In this document: piece after piece, positions 33,599-42,287 of the stretch
How positions within the stretch are numbered: position 1 is the stretch's first letter
Layout: each line of letters begins with the position of its first letter
Assembly: GCF_024385575.1 (NCBI RefSeq)
Contig: NZ_JANFMV010000004.1
Span: 124,001-188,000, forward strand
Source of the DNA: Rhizobium sp. NRK18
Lineage (GTDB): Bacteria > Pseudomonadota > Alphaproteobacteria > Rhizobiales > Rhizobiaceae
Length of the DNA stretch: 64,000 nucleotides
Direction of reading: 5' to 3'
Position numbers and translations under genes: made by a program
The notes under the pieces: model-generated
Databases searched by the model: none
What the model was told of the DNA's origin: nothing
Seen by the model: the letters and a program-made list of their open reading frames with translations, nothing else

Positions 33599-35515
33599 TC
33601 ACTTCGAAACCGGCAGAAGGAAGCCGTCGAAGAACCGCGCCAGTTCTTCATGCGCATCGAAGGGCAGGACATGGGCGACATGCTGATCGGGACGGACAAG
33701 CACGAGGCATCCCTGTTCGCGATCGATGGACCGCAGGTCGAAGATGTCGCGTCCGTCTCCGGGGCAAGCGCAGAAGATCTTCTCGTAGTCGACCAGACCG
33801 AGCCTGCCCTTTCGCGGCAGGAGGAAGGTCGGCAGAGTTTCCAGCACCAGGTCGCGGCTGTGCTGCTGGAAGACGACCCGCAGGTCGATTGCCGAGTCGA
33901 TGTCGGCGCCGGACGACGTGTATTTGCGGATCGGCGAATTGGCGGAAGTGTCGAGGAATGCGCACAGCCGGCGAACAGCCGAGCCCTCTGCGGCGGGATC
34001 GCCCGACGGACTGAAGGCAAACAGCCGCCAGCGCGCATCCGCCTTGACCACATGGCCGAGTTCGATCGGCTTGGCATCGGCGAGCCGGACGACCGGCGCG
34101 GAATGAAAGCGCGCGCCGATCTCGAAGCCGGGCGCCAGCGCCTGCCAGGTCTTCTCCCCGGTCAGCAGCGACGGCGTGTAGACGACCGACATGCCCGCCG
34201 TATAGCGCCCGTGCTGGATGAAGTAGCGCTGGAACCGCGGCGCGTCGCCGCCCGCACCGGGCTCCGGCCGTTCGCTCATGATCCGCGACCATTCGCGGTC
34301 GAACTCGATCAGGTCCCGGGCTACGGCCTGGCGCTCGGCTGAATAGCTGTGCAGGATGCCCGGCGGCGAGCGGCCCTCAAGGACGGAGACAAGCTTCCAG
34401 CCAAGATTGAAGGCGTCGCCCATGGAGACGTTCATGCCCTGCCCCGCCTTCGGACTGTGGGTATGGCAGGCGTCGCCGCAGATGAAGACATGCGGCAGGC
34501 GGGTGCCGACGGCGTCTTGCGGGACGTCGTCGAACTTGTCGGTAAGCCGCTGGCCGATCTCGTAGACCGACCACCAGACCACGTCCCTGACATCGAAGGA
34601 GAACGGCTTGAAGATGCGCTGCGCCGCCGCGATCAGGTGATCGATCGTGATGTTGCGGCCGGCGACCCGCTCGCCCGCATTGAGCTTGTCGAGCTCGATG
34701 TAAAGGCGCACGAGATAGCCGCCCTCGCGCGGAATGATGATGATATTGCCCTCTTTTGCCGACTGGATCAGTGTCTTGCAGCGAATATCAGGGAAATCGG
34801 TGACGACGAGAACGTCCATGACGCCCCAGGCCTGGTTTGCGGAATCGCCCACGAGTTCGCGGCCGATGGCGCGGCGCACTGCGCTTCTCGCCCCGTCGCA
34901 CCCCACCACGTAGCGGGCCCTGACCGTGCGGCGCTGCCCCTCGGCCTCACCCTCCGCCCGCTCGAGCGACACGGTGACGGGATAGTCGGCGGCCCCCGGA
35001 TCGACCGTCAGATCGACGAGCTGCCAGGCATAATCCGGCTCCAGCCGCGACGGCGACTTGCGCATGATCTCGAGATACATGTCATGCACCCGTGCCTGAT
35101 TGAGGATCATGTGCGGCATCTCGGAGAGACCGTCCTCGACATCCTGGATGCGGCCGTTGCGGGTGATGTGCCCAGGATTAGCGGCGTCAGGCTTCCAGAA
35201 CGTGGTCTCGTTCACCCAGTACCCCTGCTTGAGGATCTTCTCGGCAAACCCGAACGCGTTGAACATTTCCATGGAGCGGCAGGAAATGCCGTCTGCCTGT
35301 CCCTTTTCCATCGGGCCGGCCCGACGCTCGACGATGCGCGTTGAAATGTCGGGAAAGGCGGACAGCTGGGCTGCAAGCGTCAAACCGGCAGGGCCTGTCC
35401 CGACGATGAGAACATCGACCGTCTCGGGCAGGTCTGCCTGCGCACCATCCCTTCCGGCCGCAGCGGCCTGAAGTTCCGGGTCGCCGGGTCGAAATCCATT
35501 GAGGTGATACTGCAT
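33599..35515 (-). CDS. mobA: 3-Hydroxybenzoate 4-monooxygenase (MobA)
   Basis: 638-aa FAD-dependent hydroxylase converting 3-hydroxybenzoate, NADPH and oxygen to protocatechuate. Comamonas MobA is 639 aa and very similar throughout, from MQYHLNGFRPGDP at the start to LVLVRPDQHVAHVLP near the end. The FAD motif GTGPAG is at about 39-44, the DG motif is VVGCDGARSAVRRAIG and the GD motif is FICGDACHTHSPKAGQG. The C-terminal thioredoxin-like domain is complete. GGGAGGA lies before the ATG. It is divergent from a MarR gene, the same arrangement as Comamonas mobA/mobR. It could also hydroxylate 3,5-dihydroxybenzoate to gallate (inference). Confidence 0.92.
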   Translation of the reverse strand: MQYHLNGFRPGDPELQAAAAGRDGAQADLPETVDVLIVGTGPAGLTLAAQLSAFPDISTRIVERRAGPMEKGQADGISCRSMEMFNAFGFAEKILKQGYWVNETTFWKPDAANPGHITRNGRIQDVEDGLSEMPHMILNQARVHDMYLEIMRKSPSRLEPDYAWQLVDLTVDPGAADYPVTVSLERAEGEAEGQRRTVRARYVVGCDGARSAVRRAIGRELVGDSANQAWGVMDVLVVTDFPDIRCKTLIQSAKEGNIIIIPREGGYLVRLYIELDKLNAGERVAGRNITIDHLIAAAQRIFKPFSFDVRDVVWWSVYEIGQRLTDKFDDVPQDAVGTRLPHVFICGDACHTHSPKAGQGMNVSMGDAFNLGWKLVSVLEGRSPPGILHSYSAERQAVARDLIEFDREWSRIMSERPEPGAGGDAPRFQRYFIQHGRYTAGMSVVYTPSLLTGEKTWQALAPGFEIGARFHSAPVVRLADAKPIELGHVVKADARWRLFAFSPSGDPAAEGSAVRRLCAFLDTSANSPIRKYTSSGADIDSAIDLRVVFQQHSRDLVLETLPTFLLPRKGRLGLVDYEKIFCACPGDGRDIFDLRSIDREQGCLVLVRPDQHVAHVLPFDAHEELARFFDGFLLPVSK

Positions 35516-35541
35516 CCATAGTCCTCCCTATGACGCCAATT

Positions 35542-35560
35542 AGTAAGTTGACTTACCATT
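35542..35560. promoter_or_regulatory. Putative MobR operator 1
   Basis: AGTAAGTTGACTTACCATT contains the perfect inverted repeat GTAAGT-TG-ACTTAC (35543-35556). It matches 16 of 19 bases of a second site 49 bases away in the mobA-mobR divergent region. Confidence 0.65.
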
Positions 35561-35590
35561 TATCAACACCCGCCAAAGGTCAATTAAAAA

Positions 35591-35609
35591 AGTATGTCGA
35601 CTTATCATT
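35591..35609. promoter_or_regulatory. Putative MobR operator 2
   Basis: AGTATGTCGACTTATCATT repeats the first site with three differences and keeps the dyad (GTATGT-CG-ACTTAT, imperfect). It lies 36 bases before the mobR start, suggesting autoregulation. Confidence 0.6.
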
Positions 35610-35645
35610 TTTTGCTATGAAGAGGGAAAGCCACGAGGAAGTGCG

Positions 35646-36107
35646 ATGAACGAAGAGAGCGAAGGCGCCTTGAGCGCCATGATGCCCGGGCACCTGATCC
35701 GCCGCCTGCACCAGATATCGACCCAGGTGTTCGCCAGGAGAATTCGGGAAGCGGGGTCGGACCTGACGCCCGTCCAGTTCGCCGCGCTCGATGCCATTCA
35801 CCAACAGCCGGGCGTCGATCAGGCGAGCCTTGCGCATTCCATCGCCAAGGACCGCGCGACCGTCGGCGCCGTTGTCGACCGCATGGAGCAGAAAGGGCTC
35901 CTGACGCGCGTCGTCAGCGATCAGGACAAGCGCGCCCGCGAGCTGACACTGACCGACGAAGGGCGCGAGGCGCTTAAGGCGCTGATGCCTATTGTCACCG
36001 ACCTTCAGAAGGAAATCCTCGGCGGCCTGAACGAGGAGGAATACCGCCAGTTCATCGCACTCGCGGCAAAGGCCGCGTGGTCGGCCACACCGGCGGACGA
36101 AGGCTGA
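35646..36107 (+). CDS. mobR: MarR family repressor (MobR)
   Basis: 153-aa MarR-type regulator with a winged helix at about 38-105 (LTPVQFAALDAIHQQPGVDQASLA..., DRATVGAVVDRMEQKGLLTR) and the wing DQDKRARELTLTDEG. MobR of Comamonas represses mobA and is released by 3-hydroxybenzoate. The divergent arrangement and paired operators are the same here, which supports the assignment. GAGGAAG precedes the ATG. Confidence 0.87.
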   Translation: MNEESEGALSAMMPGHLIRRLHQISTQVFARRIREAGSDLTPVQFAALDAIHQQPGVDQASLAHSIAKDRATVGAVVDRMEQKGLLTRVVSDQDKRARELTLTDEGREALKALMPIVTDLQKEILGGLNEEEYRQFIALAAKAAWSATPADEG

Positions 36108-36126
36108 CGATCGACGAAACGCCAAT

Positions 36127-36153
36127 GGCCCGCCCGGGGGGACCGGACGGGCC
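36127..36153. terminator. Bidirectional terminator between mobR and the second TRAP operon
   Basis: GGCCCG-C-CCGG (36127-36137) and CCGG-A-CGGGCC (36143-36153) form an 11-bp stem with one mismatch and a 5-base loop, between two convergent genes. Confidence 0.6.
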
Positions 36154-36184
36154 GTCTGGCAAATGTCAGCTGCTAAGCCGTCGA

Positions 36185-37174
36185 TCAATTCCCCTTCAGG
36201 GCCTTGACGAAGGCGCTGGCCTCAAGCCCCTGCGCATCGGCGTCGGCGATGATCTTTTCGACGGCGGCACTGCTCGCGGCATTGAACTTGGCGGCTTCAT
36301 CCGGCGCCAGCGTGATGACTTCCTTGCCATCCGTGGCGGAGAAATCGGCAAGCGCCTTGTCGGCGACGGCAAGCCATGCCTTGTTGCCGTTGACAGCCGC
36401 CGTGCGGCCGGCATCCAGCACGATCTTCTGCTGATCGTCGCTCAGCTCACCGAAGCTGTCGCGGTTCATGACCAGGAAGAAATCGGACATCGTGGTGTCC
36501 ATCCCTTGTGTGATGTACTTCGTGACTTCGGCCAGCTTGAACGCCTTCAGCGTCGTCGCATCGATCATCGCCCCGTCGATGACGCCGGTCTGCATCGCAT
36601 TGTAGATTTCCGGCGCCGGCATCGAAACAGGCGTCGCCCCCCAGGCCTCGACGACCAGACCGGCATTGCGCGACGGCACGCGAATCTTCAGGCCCTTCAG
36701 GTCGTCCAGGCTGCGGATCGGCTTTTCGGCCGTAAACAAGAGGTTCGGTGCATTGTTCCAGAGGCCCAGCAGGACCACGCGCTTGTACTCGGCCGACAGC
36801 TTGTCGAGATTGGCAAGTATACGCTCCGTCCCGTTTTCGGCGGTGATGACGCCCGGCAGTTCGGCCAGCAGCGTCTTGGGGAAGTTGGCAGCCGTATAGC
36901 CCGGCAGACCGAAGGCGATGTCGGCGACGCCCTCAAGCGCCCGGTTGTACTGCTCGGCCGGACCGGGACCGATCTCGCCGCCCATGTAGAGCGTCACCGT
37001 CACCGCGCCGCCGGTCTTGTCGGCTATGGTGGCCGCAAAGGGCTTGTAGGTGGAATCGACCACGAAATGGGTCGGCGGCTGGAAGTCGGCCAGCTTGAGA
37101 TCTTCGGCGGATGCAAAGGATGCAGCCAGCGTGAACGTCGCTGCAAGGGCAGCCGTGAGTGTCTTCAGTTTCAT
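36185..37174 (-). CDS. TRAP transporter periplasmic binding protein (DctP family), second system
   Basis: 329-aa DctP-type receptor with a signal peptide of about 23 residues (cut near ASA-ED). It has LYMGGEIGPGPAEQYNRALEG near residue 65 and GLKIRVPSRNAGLVVEAWG near 165, including the usual carboxylate-binding Arg. GGAGGAA before the ATG fixes the start. It lies downstream of its two permeases, an order opposite to the first TRAP set. Neighbouring mobA and gal genes suggest a hydroxybenzoate ligand. Confidence 0.92.
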   Translation of the reverse strand: MKLKTLTAALAATFTLAASFASAEDLKLADFQPPTHFVVDSTYKPFAATIADKTGGAVTVTLYMGGEIGPGPAEQYNRALEGVADIAFGLPGYTAANFPKTLLAELPGVITAENGTERILANLDKLSAEYKRVVLLGLWNNAPNLLFTAEKPIRSLDDLKGLKIRVPSRNAGLVVEAWGATPVSMPAPEIYNAMQTGVIDGAMIDATTLKAFKLAEVTKYITQGMDTTMSDFFLVMNRDSFGELSDDQQKIVLDAGRTAAVNGNKAWLAVADKALADFSATDGKEVITLAPDEAAKFNAASSAAVEKIIADADAQGLEASAFVKALKGN

Positions 37175-37298
37175 CCCGTATTCCTCCGTTTGTGGATGAT
37201 TGAATGCTGCCAGACCGGCACTGCGGGGTCTGGTCTTTGACCTGGCGTTTCCGCCCTGTCAGCATGCGAAAACATGATCGAACTGCCTGACATGCCGC

Positions 37299-38603
37299 TC
37301 ACCCGAACATCGTGTTGGGCAGGAACAGCGCAATCCCGGGTATCGCGATGATCAGCAGCAGGCCGACGATCATGGCGAGAAGGAACGGCGCGACGCCGCG
37401 GAAGATGGTTGTCAGCGGCACGTCCCCGGCGACGGCGCGGACGACGAAGACGTTGAGCCCGACGGGCGGCGTGATCATGCCCATTTCGATGACGATCACC
37501 GCGACGACGCCGAACCAGACCGGATCGAAGCCGAGCGCCGTGATGACCGGAAAGACGATCGGGATCGTGATGACGAGCATGGACAGCCCGTCCATGAACA
37601 TGCCGAGCACGATGTAGGCGAAGATGATGACGAAGAGCGTGCCGTATGCGCCGAGGCCCAGCGCACCGAGACCCTCGCCAAGCGTTGATGGGATGCGGGT
37701 GACCGCAAAGAACGGATTGAGCACATTGGCGCCGATCACGATGGCATAGAGCATGGCCGAGGTGCTGAGCGTACTCATCACCGCGTCGCGGAAATCCTTG
37801 AACGACAGGCGCCGCTTGATGACGGCCAGCAGGATCACCAGCGCCGCCCCGACACCGGAGGCTTCGACGGGTGTGAATATGCCCACATAGATGCCGCCGA
37901 TGGAGAGCACGATAACGAGAAGAAGCGGCGCGGCCTGCCCGAAGATCCGGAAACGGTCGGCCAGCGCCACGGGTTCGCCGCGCGGGCCCGCCTTCGGATC
38001 GAAATACGAGATCAGCCAGACCACCGCCATGAACAGCGCCGTCAGCAGCAGCCCGGGCACGACGCCGGCCATGAACAGGCGGCCGATCGATTCCTCGGTG
38101 AGGATGGCGTAGAGAACGAATCCGGTCGAAGGCGGTATAAGAAAGCCGAGCGTACCGCCCGCCGCGATCGCGCCGGTAGAGAGACCGGGGGCGTAGCCCA
38201 GCCGGCGCATTTCCGGCAGCGCCACCTTGCCGAGTGTCACGGCGGTGGCGACGGAAGAGCCGGAAACGGCGGCGAAGACGGCGCAGCCCAGCACCGACGC
38301 GGACGCCAGCCCGCCCCGGAAGCGGCCGACCCAGGCAAAGGCCGCATCGTAGAGGCCGCGACTGAAGCCCGCCGCAGACGAAACGTTGCCCAAGAGCACG
38401 AACATCGGCACGACGATGAGATTGTAGTTGGATATGGCCGAGTAGCTTTCCGTCAGCAGGACGCCGCCGGCGCTGCGCGACCCTTCCAGAACCCAGTAGC
38501 CGCCGAAACCGACGATCAGCATGGAGAAGGCAACCGGGACACGCACGATGAGAAGCGCAAACAGGCAGGCGATGCCCACGAAGCCGGCGACGAAAGGCGT
38601 CAT
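37299..38603 (-). CDS. TRAP transporter large permease (DctM family), second system
   Basis: 434-aa membrane protein with about twelve hydrophobic segments and the DctM marks VFAAVSGSSVATAVTLGKVALPEM and IPPSTGFVLYAIL. The ATG at 38603 overlaps the small-permease stop by one base (TGATG). It forms the channel of the second TRAP importer. Confidence 0.93.
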   Translation of the reverse strand: MTPFVAGFVGIACLFALLIVRVPVAFSMLIVGFGGYWVLEGSRSAGGVLLTESYSAISNYNLIVVPMFVLLGNVSSAAGFSRGLYDAAFAWVGRFRGGLASASVLGCAVFAAVSGSSVATAVTLGKVALPEMRRLGYAPGLSTGAIAAGGTLGFLIPPSTGFVLYAILTEESIGRLFMAGVVPGLLLTALFMAVVWLISYFDPKAGPRGEPVALADRFRIFGQAAPLLLVIVLSIGGIYVGIFTPVEASGVGAALVILLAVIKRRLSFKDFRDAVMSTLSTSAMLYAIVIGANVLNPFFAVTRIPSTLGEGLGALGLGAYGTLFVIIFAYIVLGMFMDGLSMLVITIPIVFPVITALGFDPVWFGVVAVIVIEMGMITPPVGLNVFVVRAVAGDVPLTTIFRGVAPFLLAMIVGLLLIIAIPGIALFLPNTMFG

Positions 38604-39100
38604 CACTTTGCCCCCTTCACGATAAGGACAACCAGCTGCACGGCAAAGGTAAGCACGCACAGCGCGGCCCCGGCAGCGAGGATGGCGTAGAACGGCCAGA
38701 TCGGCATGCGCAGCATGTTGGTCGCATCGCCCCACTCCAGGGCGTCGAGCGCCTTGAGGACCGCGCGCTGCGCCAGGATGGCCATCACGAAGCCCGAGAG
38801 GCAGTAGGCGACGATGTCGCCGATGAACCGGCCCCAGCGGCCGAGAATGCGTTCGAAGACATCGACGGCAACATGGTCGCGCTTTGCGGTACAGTAGGGA
38901 AGCGATGCCATGATCAGGGCGACGGCGGTCAATTGCACGAATTCGTTGACGCCGAGGATCGGAATGCCCAGGACGTAGCGCATAACGACGCCCACCGTGA
39001 CGATGGCGACGATCGCCAGCAGGCAGATGGCGCCGACCAGCGCCAGATAGAAGGTTGCCCTCTCGAACCGGGCCGACCAGATATCAATGGTGTCACGCAT
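38603..39100 (-). CDS. TRAP transporter small permease (DctQ family), second system
   Basis: 165-aa four-helix membrane protein with the DctQ core (VGVVMRYVLGIPILGVNEFVQL and KRDHVAVDVF). The ATG at 39100 with GGGAGC upstream is preferred; the frame extends to a TTG at 39169 without support. It is the first gene of the second TRAP operon, with a palindromic site about 140 bases upstream. Confidence 0.9.
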   Translation of the reverse strand: MRDTIDIWSARFERATFYLALVGAICLLAIVAIVTVGVVMRYVLGIPILGVNEFVQLTAVALIMASLPYCTAKRDHVAVDVFERILGRWGRFIGDIVAYCLSGFVMAILAQRAVLKALDALEWGDATNMLRMPIWPFYAILAAGAALCVLTFAVQLVVLIVKGAK

Positions 39101-39237
39101 CGATTTGCGAAGCTCCCACGCTGACGGCCTCGCGAAGGCCCCGGTCGAAGGGCCCGCTTGAGCCTTCAACTAGGCGGCAGGTCCATGCCTCTGTCAGCAG
39201 GTTCAAAAACGCCGTTGTCATTCGACCTCCCATTCAA

Positions 39238-39256
39238 ATTGCGCACGGAGCGCAAT
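39238..39256. promoter_or_regulatory. Palindromic operator candidate before the second TRAP operon
   Basis: ATTGCGC (39238-39244) and GCGCAAT (39250-39256) form a perfect 7-bp inverted repeat with a 5-base spacer in the 233-base gap between the tandem-HTH LysR gene and the TRAP operon. It could be bound by that LysR protein, but no second copy was found. Confidence 0.5.
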
Positions 39257-39333
39257 CGTCCTCTTGATTTCAGACTATTGGAAAAAGGGCCCGGCAAGCC
39301 AATTCAAAGGCGGCGACCCTGGATTAGTTGACG

Positions 39334-40509
39334 CTATAGCGTTTCGTCTTCCACGCTTTCGCGCAGCAACGATAGGAGCAGTTCCTGCGCCTTGGTCGGC
39401 GCCCAGCTGGCGCGGTAGGTCAGACCGATCTGCCGCGCCTGCCAGTCGGCCTTGACCTTGACTTCCGTGACCAGCCCTTTGGATATTTCCGCACGCGCCT
39501 GCGCGCTGGAGATGCAGCCGAGATGTTCGCTGTTGTCGAGGACTTCCCGCATGAACAGGATGGAGCCAGCCTCGATGATGCTTTCCGGCTGACCGACCCC
39601 GGCGAAGAAGGCGTCGAACTGGTCGCGGGCGGGCGTGCCCTGACGGGGAACCACCCAGGCGCATTCCTTCAGTTCCGCGAGGCTCACATCGTCGCGGCCG
39701 GCCAGCGGATGGTGATTGCCGGCCAGCACCGTGAGCTTGTCGGAAAACAACGGCTCCTGGACGATGTCGCCGATCGGCGCCGGCACCCGCAGCGCCCCGA
39801 CGATCATGTCGATTTCGCCGCGCCGCAGCCCGCCCAGCAATTCGTCGTAGAGCCCATCCATGATCAGCACCGCATGATGCGGACGCTGCTGGCGGAAGCG
39901 GACCAGCGTGCGCGGCAACAGCACGGAGCGCGACAGCGGCAACGCGCCGATGACGATGCGGCCCGCCTCCCCGCCGTCAAGTTCGGCGAGGTCCGATTCC
40001 AGCTGGTCCAGTTCGCGGAAGGCGAGCATGACCGCCTGGACGAGCGTCCGCGTCGCGCGTCCGGCAATCAGGCCGAACGCGGTCCGCTCGAACAAGTTGC
40101 GGCCGGCCTCCTGCTCGAGTTGCGAGATCGCCCGATGGACGGTGGGTTGTGCGAGACCCAGCCTGCGTGCGGCGAGCGTGAAATTCTCGGTCTCGTGTAC
40201 CGCGACCAGTCCCTGCAGCTGCGCCGTGGTGGCGGTCAGCCGCAGCCGGGGCGAGATATCGGAGAGTGCCGGATCGAGGAGCGCGAAGGCGCGCCGCACC
40301 CGGTTGGCCAGCACCTCTCCGCGCGGCGTGACAAAGAACCCCTGCCGGGTGCGGTCGAAGAGCGGACCGCCAGCCTCGTTCTCCAGCTTGCCGATCGCCT
40401 GCGTGACTGCGGGCTGCGATACATGGCAGGCCTCCGCGGACTGGGTCAGCGAACCGGTGCTGGCGACCCACAGATAGAGACGAAGATGGCGGAGATTGCG
40501 CGAAATCAC
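39334..40509 (-). CDS. LysR family regulator with two N-terminal HTH domains
   Basis: 391-aa regulator, about 90 residues longer than usual because two LysR-type winged helices lie in tandem. The first is at about 5-65 (SLTQSAEACHVSQPAVTQAIGKLE) and the second at about 95-155 (NFTLAARRLGLAQPTVHRAISQLE). A normal LysR effector domain follows (about 180-385). Both helices keep the recognition pattern, so both may bind DNA. GTG start overlaps the dehydrogenase stop (GTGA). It lies between the second TRAP operon and the gal operon and could regulate both. Confidence 0.87.
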   Translation of the reverse strand: MISRNLRHLRLYLWVASTGSLTQSAEACHVSQPAVTQAIGKLENEAGGPLFDRTRQGFFVTPRGEVLANRVRRAFALLDPALSDISPRLRLTATTAQLQGLVAVHETENFTLAARRLGLAQPTVHRAISQLEQEAGRNLFERTAFGLIAGRATRTLVQAVMLAFRELDQLESDLAELDGGEAGRIVIGALPLSRSVLLPRTLVRFRQQRPHHAVLIMDGLYDELLGGLRRGEIDMIVGALRVPAPIGDIVQEPLFSDKLTVLAGNHHPLAGRDDVSLAELKECAWVVPRQGTPARDQFDAFFAGVGQPESIIEAGSILFMREVLDNSEHLGCISSAQARAEISKGLVTEVKVKADWQARQIGLTYRASWAPTKAQELLLSLLRESVEDETL

Positions 40510-41378
40510 ATGCGGTCCAGCACTGTCTGGAGGCGGGCGCCGAGGTCGGCGGGTCCCGGATCTGCGTGCAGCCCGCCGATCTCATCCTGCCATTTTGCCG
40601 TCGCCGCACTCATGCCACCGGAAAGTCCGAGTTCCTGGATCGTCAGTGTCACCTCCCGCATTTCCGCTGCGCGCCGCAGGCCGTGCACCATCATCCGTTC
40701 GAGGTTATAGGCGCCGCGGCGACGCCATTCGAGTGCCGGATCGGAGGCCTCGAGCGAGCCGATGACGCTGTCTTCGACGCCGGCCCGCCTTGCGGCGAGG
40801 AAACATTCCGCCGTCAGCGCTTCAATGCCCTTGACCATCACCGAACGGATCATCTTGATCGAGGACGCCTGCCCCACTTCGCTTCCGGCTATCTCCGGGC
40901 GCATGTCGAGCGATTTCAGCGCGGCGACCGCCTGCTGCGCATGCGGACCGGAGACCAGCATCGGCACGTGATGACGCTTGGGGTGAACAGGCGCCATGAC
41001 CGCCACGTCAACATAGCGACCGCCGGCCATCTCGATGATCTCGGCCGCGCGGCGCTTCGTGCCCGGCGCGCAGGAATTGCAATCGAACCAGAAACTGCCG
41101 TGAGCAATGCCGGCGGCAGCCGCGCTCGCGGCGGCCAGCGCCTGATCGGCGGTCACCACGCTGAAGACCGCGTCGACGCCGTCCAGCGCCTGCTGACGCG
41201 TGTCGAAGCCGCAAACCTCATGAGACTGATAGCGCGCCTTCATCGCAGCGCCGGCATCGATATCGAACGCGTTGATCTTCAGGGGACGCCGCTCTCCCCA
41301 GCCGCTGACGAACGCCATGGCGGCCTCACCAAAACCGATGAATGCGAGCTGTTCAATCTTGCCGGAATTGCTTTTCAT
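40506..41378 (-). CDS. NAD(P)-dependent dehydrogenase, 6-phosphogluconate/3-hydroxyisobutyrate type with DUF1932-like C-terminus
   Basis: 290-aa beta-hydroxyacid-dehydrogenase-like protein. The N-terminal Rossmann motif is AFIGFGEAAMAF (about 14-25), and the C-terminal part contains SSIKMIRSVMVKGIEAL, where the usual Lys is kept. The reaction is unknown. It is divergent from galB and coupled to the tandem-HTH LysR gene, so it may act on an oxo or hydroxy acid of the gal pathway. It is not LigC, which belongs to the Gfo/Idh/MocA fold. GGAG before the ATG at 41378 fixes the start. Confidence 0.8.
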   Translation of the reverse strand: MKSNSGKIEQLAFIGFGEAAMAFVSGWGERRPLKINAFDIDAGAAMKARYQSHEVCGFDTRQQALDGVDAVFSVVTADQALAAASAAAAGIAHGSFWFDCNSCAPGTKRRAAEIIEMAGGRYVDVAVMAPVHPKRHHVPMLVSGPHAQQAVAALKSLDMRPEIAGSEVGQASSIKMIRSVMVKGIEALTAECFLAARRAGVEDSVIGSLEASDPALEWRRRGAYNLERMMVHGLRRAAEMREVTLTIQELGLSGGMSAATAKWQDEIGGLHADPGPADLGARLQTVLDRM

Positions 41379-41434
41379 GTCGATCTCCAACCATGCCCGC
41401 AGAGTGGCAAACGGTATCCGGCTTTGCCAGTCGT

Positions 41435-41452
41435 CATAGCATGAACTTATGC
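41435..41452. promoter_or_regulatory. LysR-box candidate in the galB divergent promoter region
   Basis: CATA-N9-TATG (41435-41451) fits the LysR T-N11-A pattern and overlaps GCAT-N6-ATGC (41439-41452). It lies about 57 bases from the dehydrogenase start and about 80 bases from the galB start. Confidence 0.45.
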
Positions 41453-41530
41453 AGGAGCACAGGCTTTCGAATTGTCTGGACAGGGGGCGGCATGGAATGT
41501 CTCAGGCAACGAAACCCAAGGAGTGAATAC

Positions 41531-42265
41531 ATGTCCGCCAAGAAAACCGCCCTCGTGATTTCTGCCCATGCCGCGGATTTCGTCTGGCGCTGCGGCGGCG
41601 CCATCGCCCTTCACGCGTCCATGGGTTATGAGGTGACGGTCGCCTGCCTGTCGTTCGGGGAGCGCGGTGAATCCGCCAAACTCTGGAAGCAGCCGGGCAT
41701 GACGCTGGATGTCGTCAAGCAGGCACGGCGCGCGGAAGCGGAGAAGGCCGCGGAAGCGCTCGGCGTCCACGATCTCGTCTGCCTCGACCTCGGCGACTAT
41801 CCGCTGGAGCTTTCCCGCGACGACAAGAACCGCTTGGTCGACGTGATCCGCAAGGTGCAGCCTTCCTTCATGCTGTCGCATTCGCAATACGACCCCTACA
41901 ACACCGACCACATGTACGCCACGCAGGTGGCGCTCGAATGCCGGATGATCGCCCAGGCCTGGGGCCACAATCCGGGGGAAAAGGTACTCGGCGCGCCACA
42001 GCTCTACCTGTTCGAACCGCACCAGACCGAGCAGATGGGGTGGAAGCCGGACACCTTCCTCGACATCACCCCGGTCTGGGAGAAGAAGCGGGCCGCGATC
42101 GAATGCATGGAAGGCCAGGAGCATCTGTGGGAATACTACACCCGCGTTGCCATCAATCGCGCCAACCACTTCAAGCGCAATTCGGGCGGCCAGTCGGGCG
42201 GGCGCGACTGCAAGTATGCCGAGGGCTTCCAGTCCATCTTCCCGCGTACGGTCGACGAACTCTGA
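41531..42265 (+). CDS. galB: 4-Oxalomesaconate hydratase (GalB, PIG-L fold)
   Basis: 244-aa zinc enzyme that hydrates 4-oxalomesaconate to 4-carboxy-4-hydroxy-2-oxoadipate. It has the PIG-L deacetylase fold but carries the GalB variant motif SAHAADFVWRCGG (His13, Asp16), with a third metal His in TDHMYA. Pseudomonas putida GalB is of this type, unlike the LigJ hydratase. AAGGAG 8 bases before the ATG fixes the start. It is followed by a dioxygenase, galC and galD. Confidence 0.9.
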   Translation: MSAKKTALVISAHAADFVWRCGGAIALHASMGYEVTVACLSFGERGESAKLWKQPGMTLDVVKQARRAEAEKAAEALGVHDLVCLDLGDYPLELSRDDKNRLVDVIRKVQPSFMLSHSQYDPYNTDHMYATQVALECRMIAQAWGHNPGEKVLGAPQLYLFEPHQTEQMGWKPDTFLDITPVWEKKRAAIECMEGQEHLWEYYTRVAINRANHFKRNSGGQSGGRDCKYAEGFQSIFPRTVDEL

Positions 42266-42287
42266 GCGAACCTTCGGGAGGATTGAG

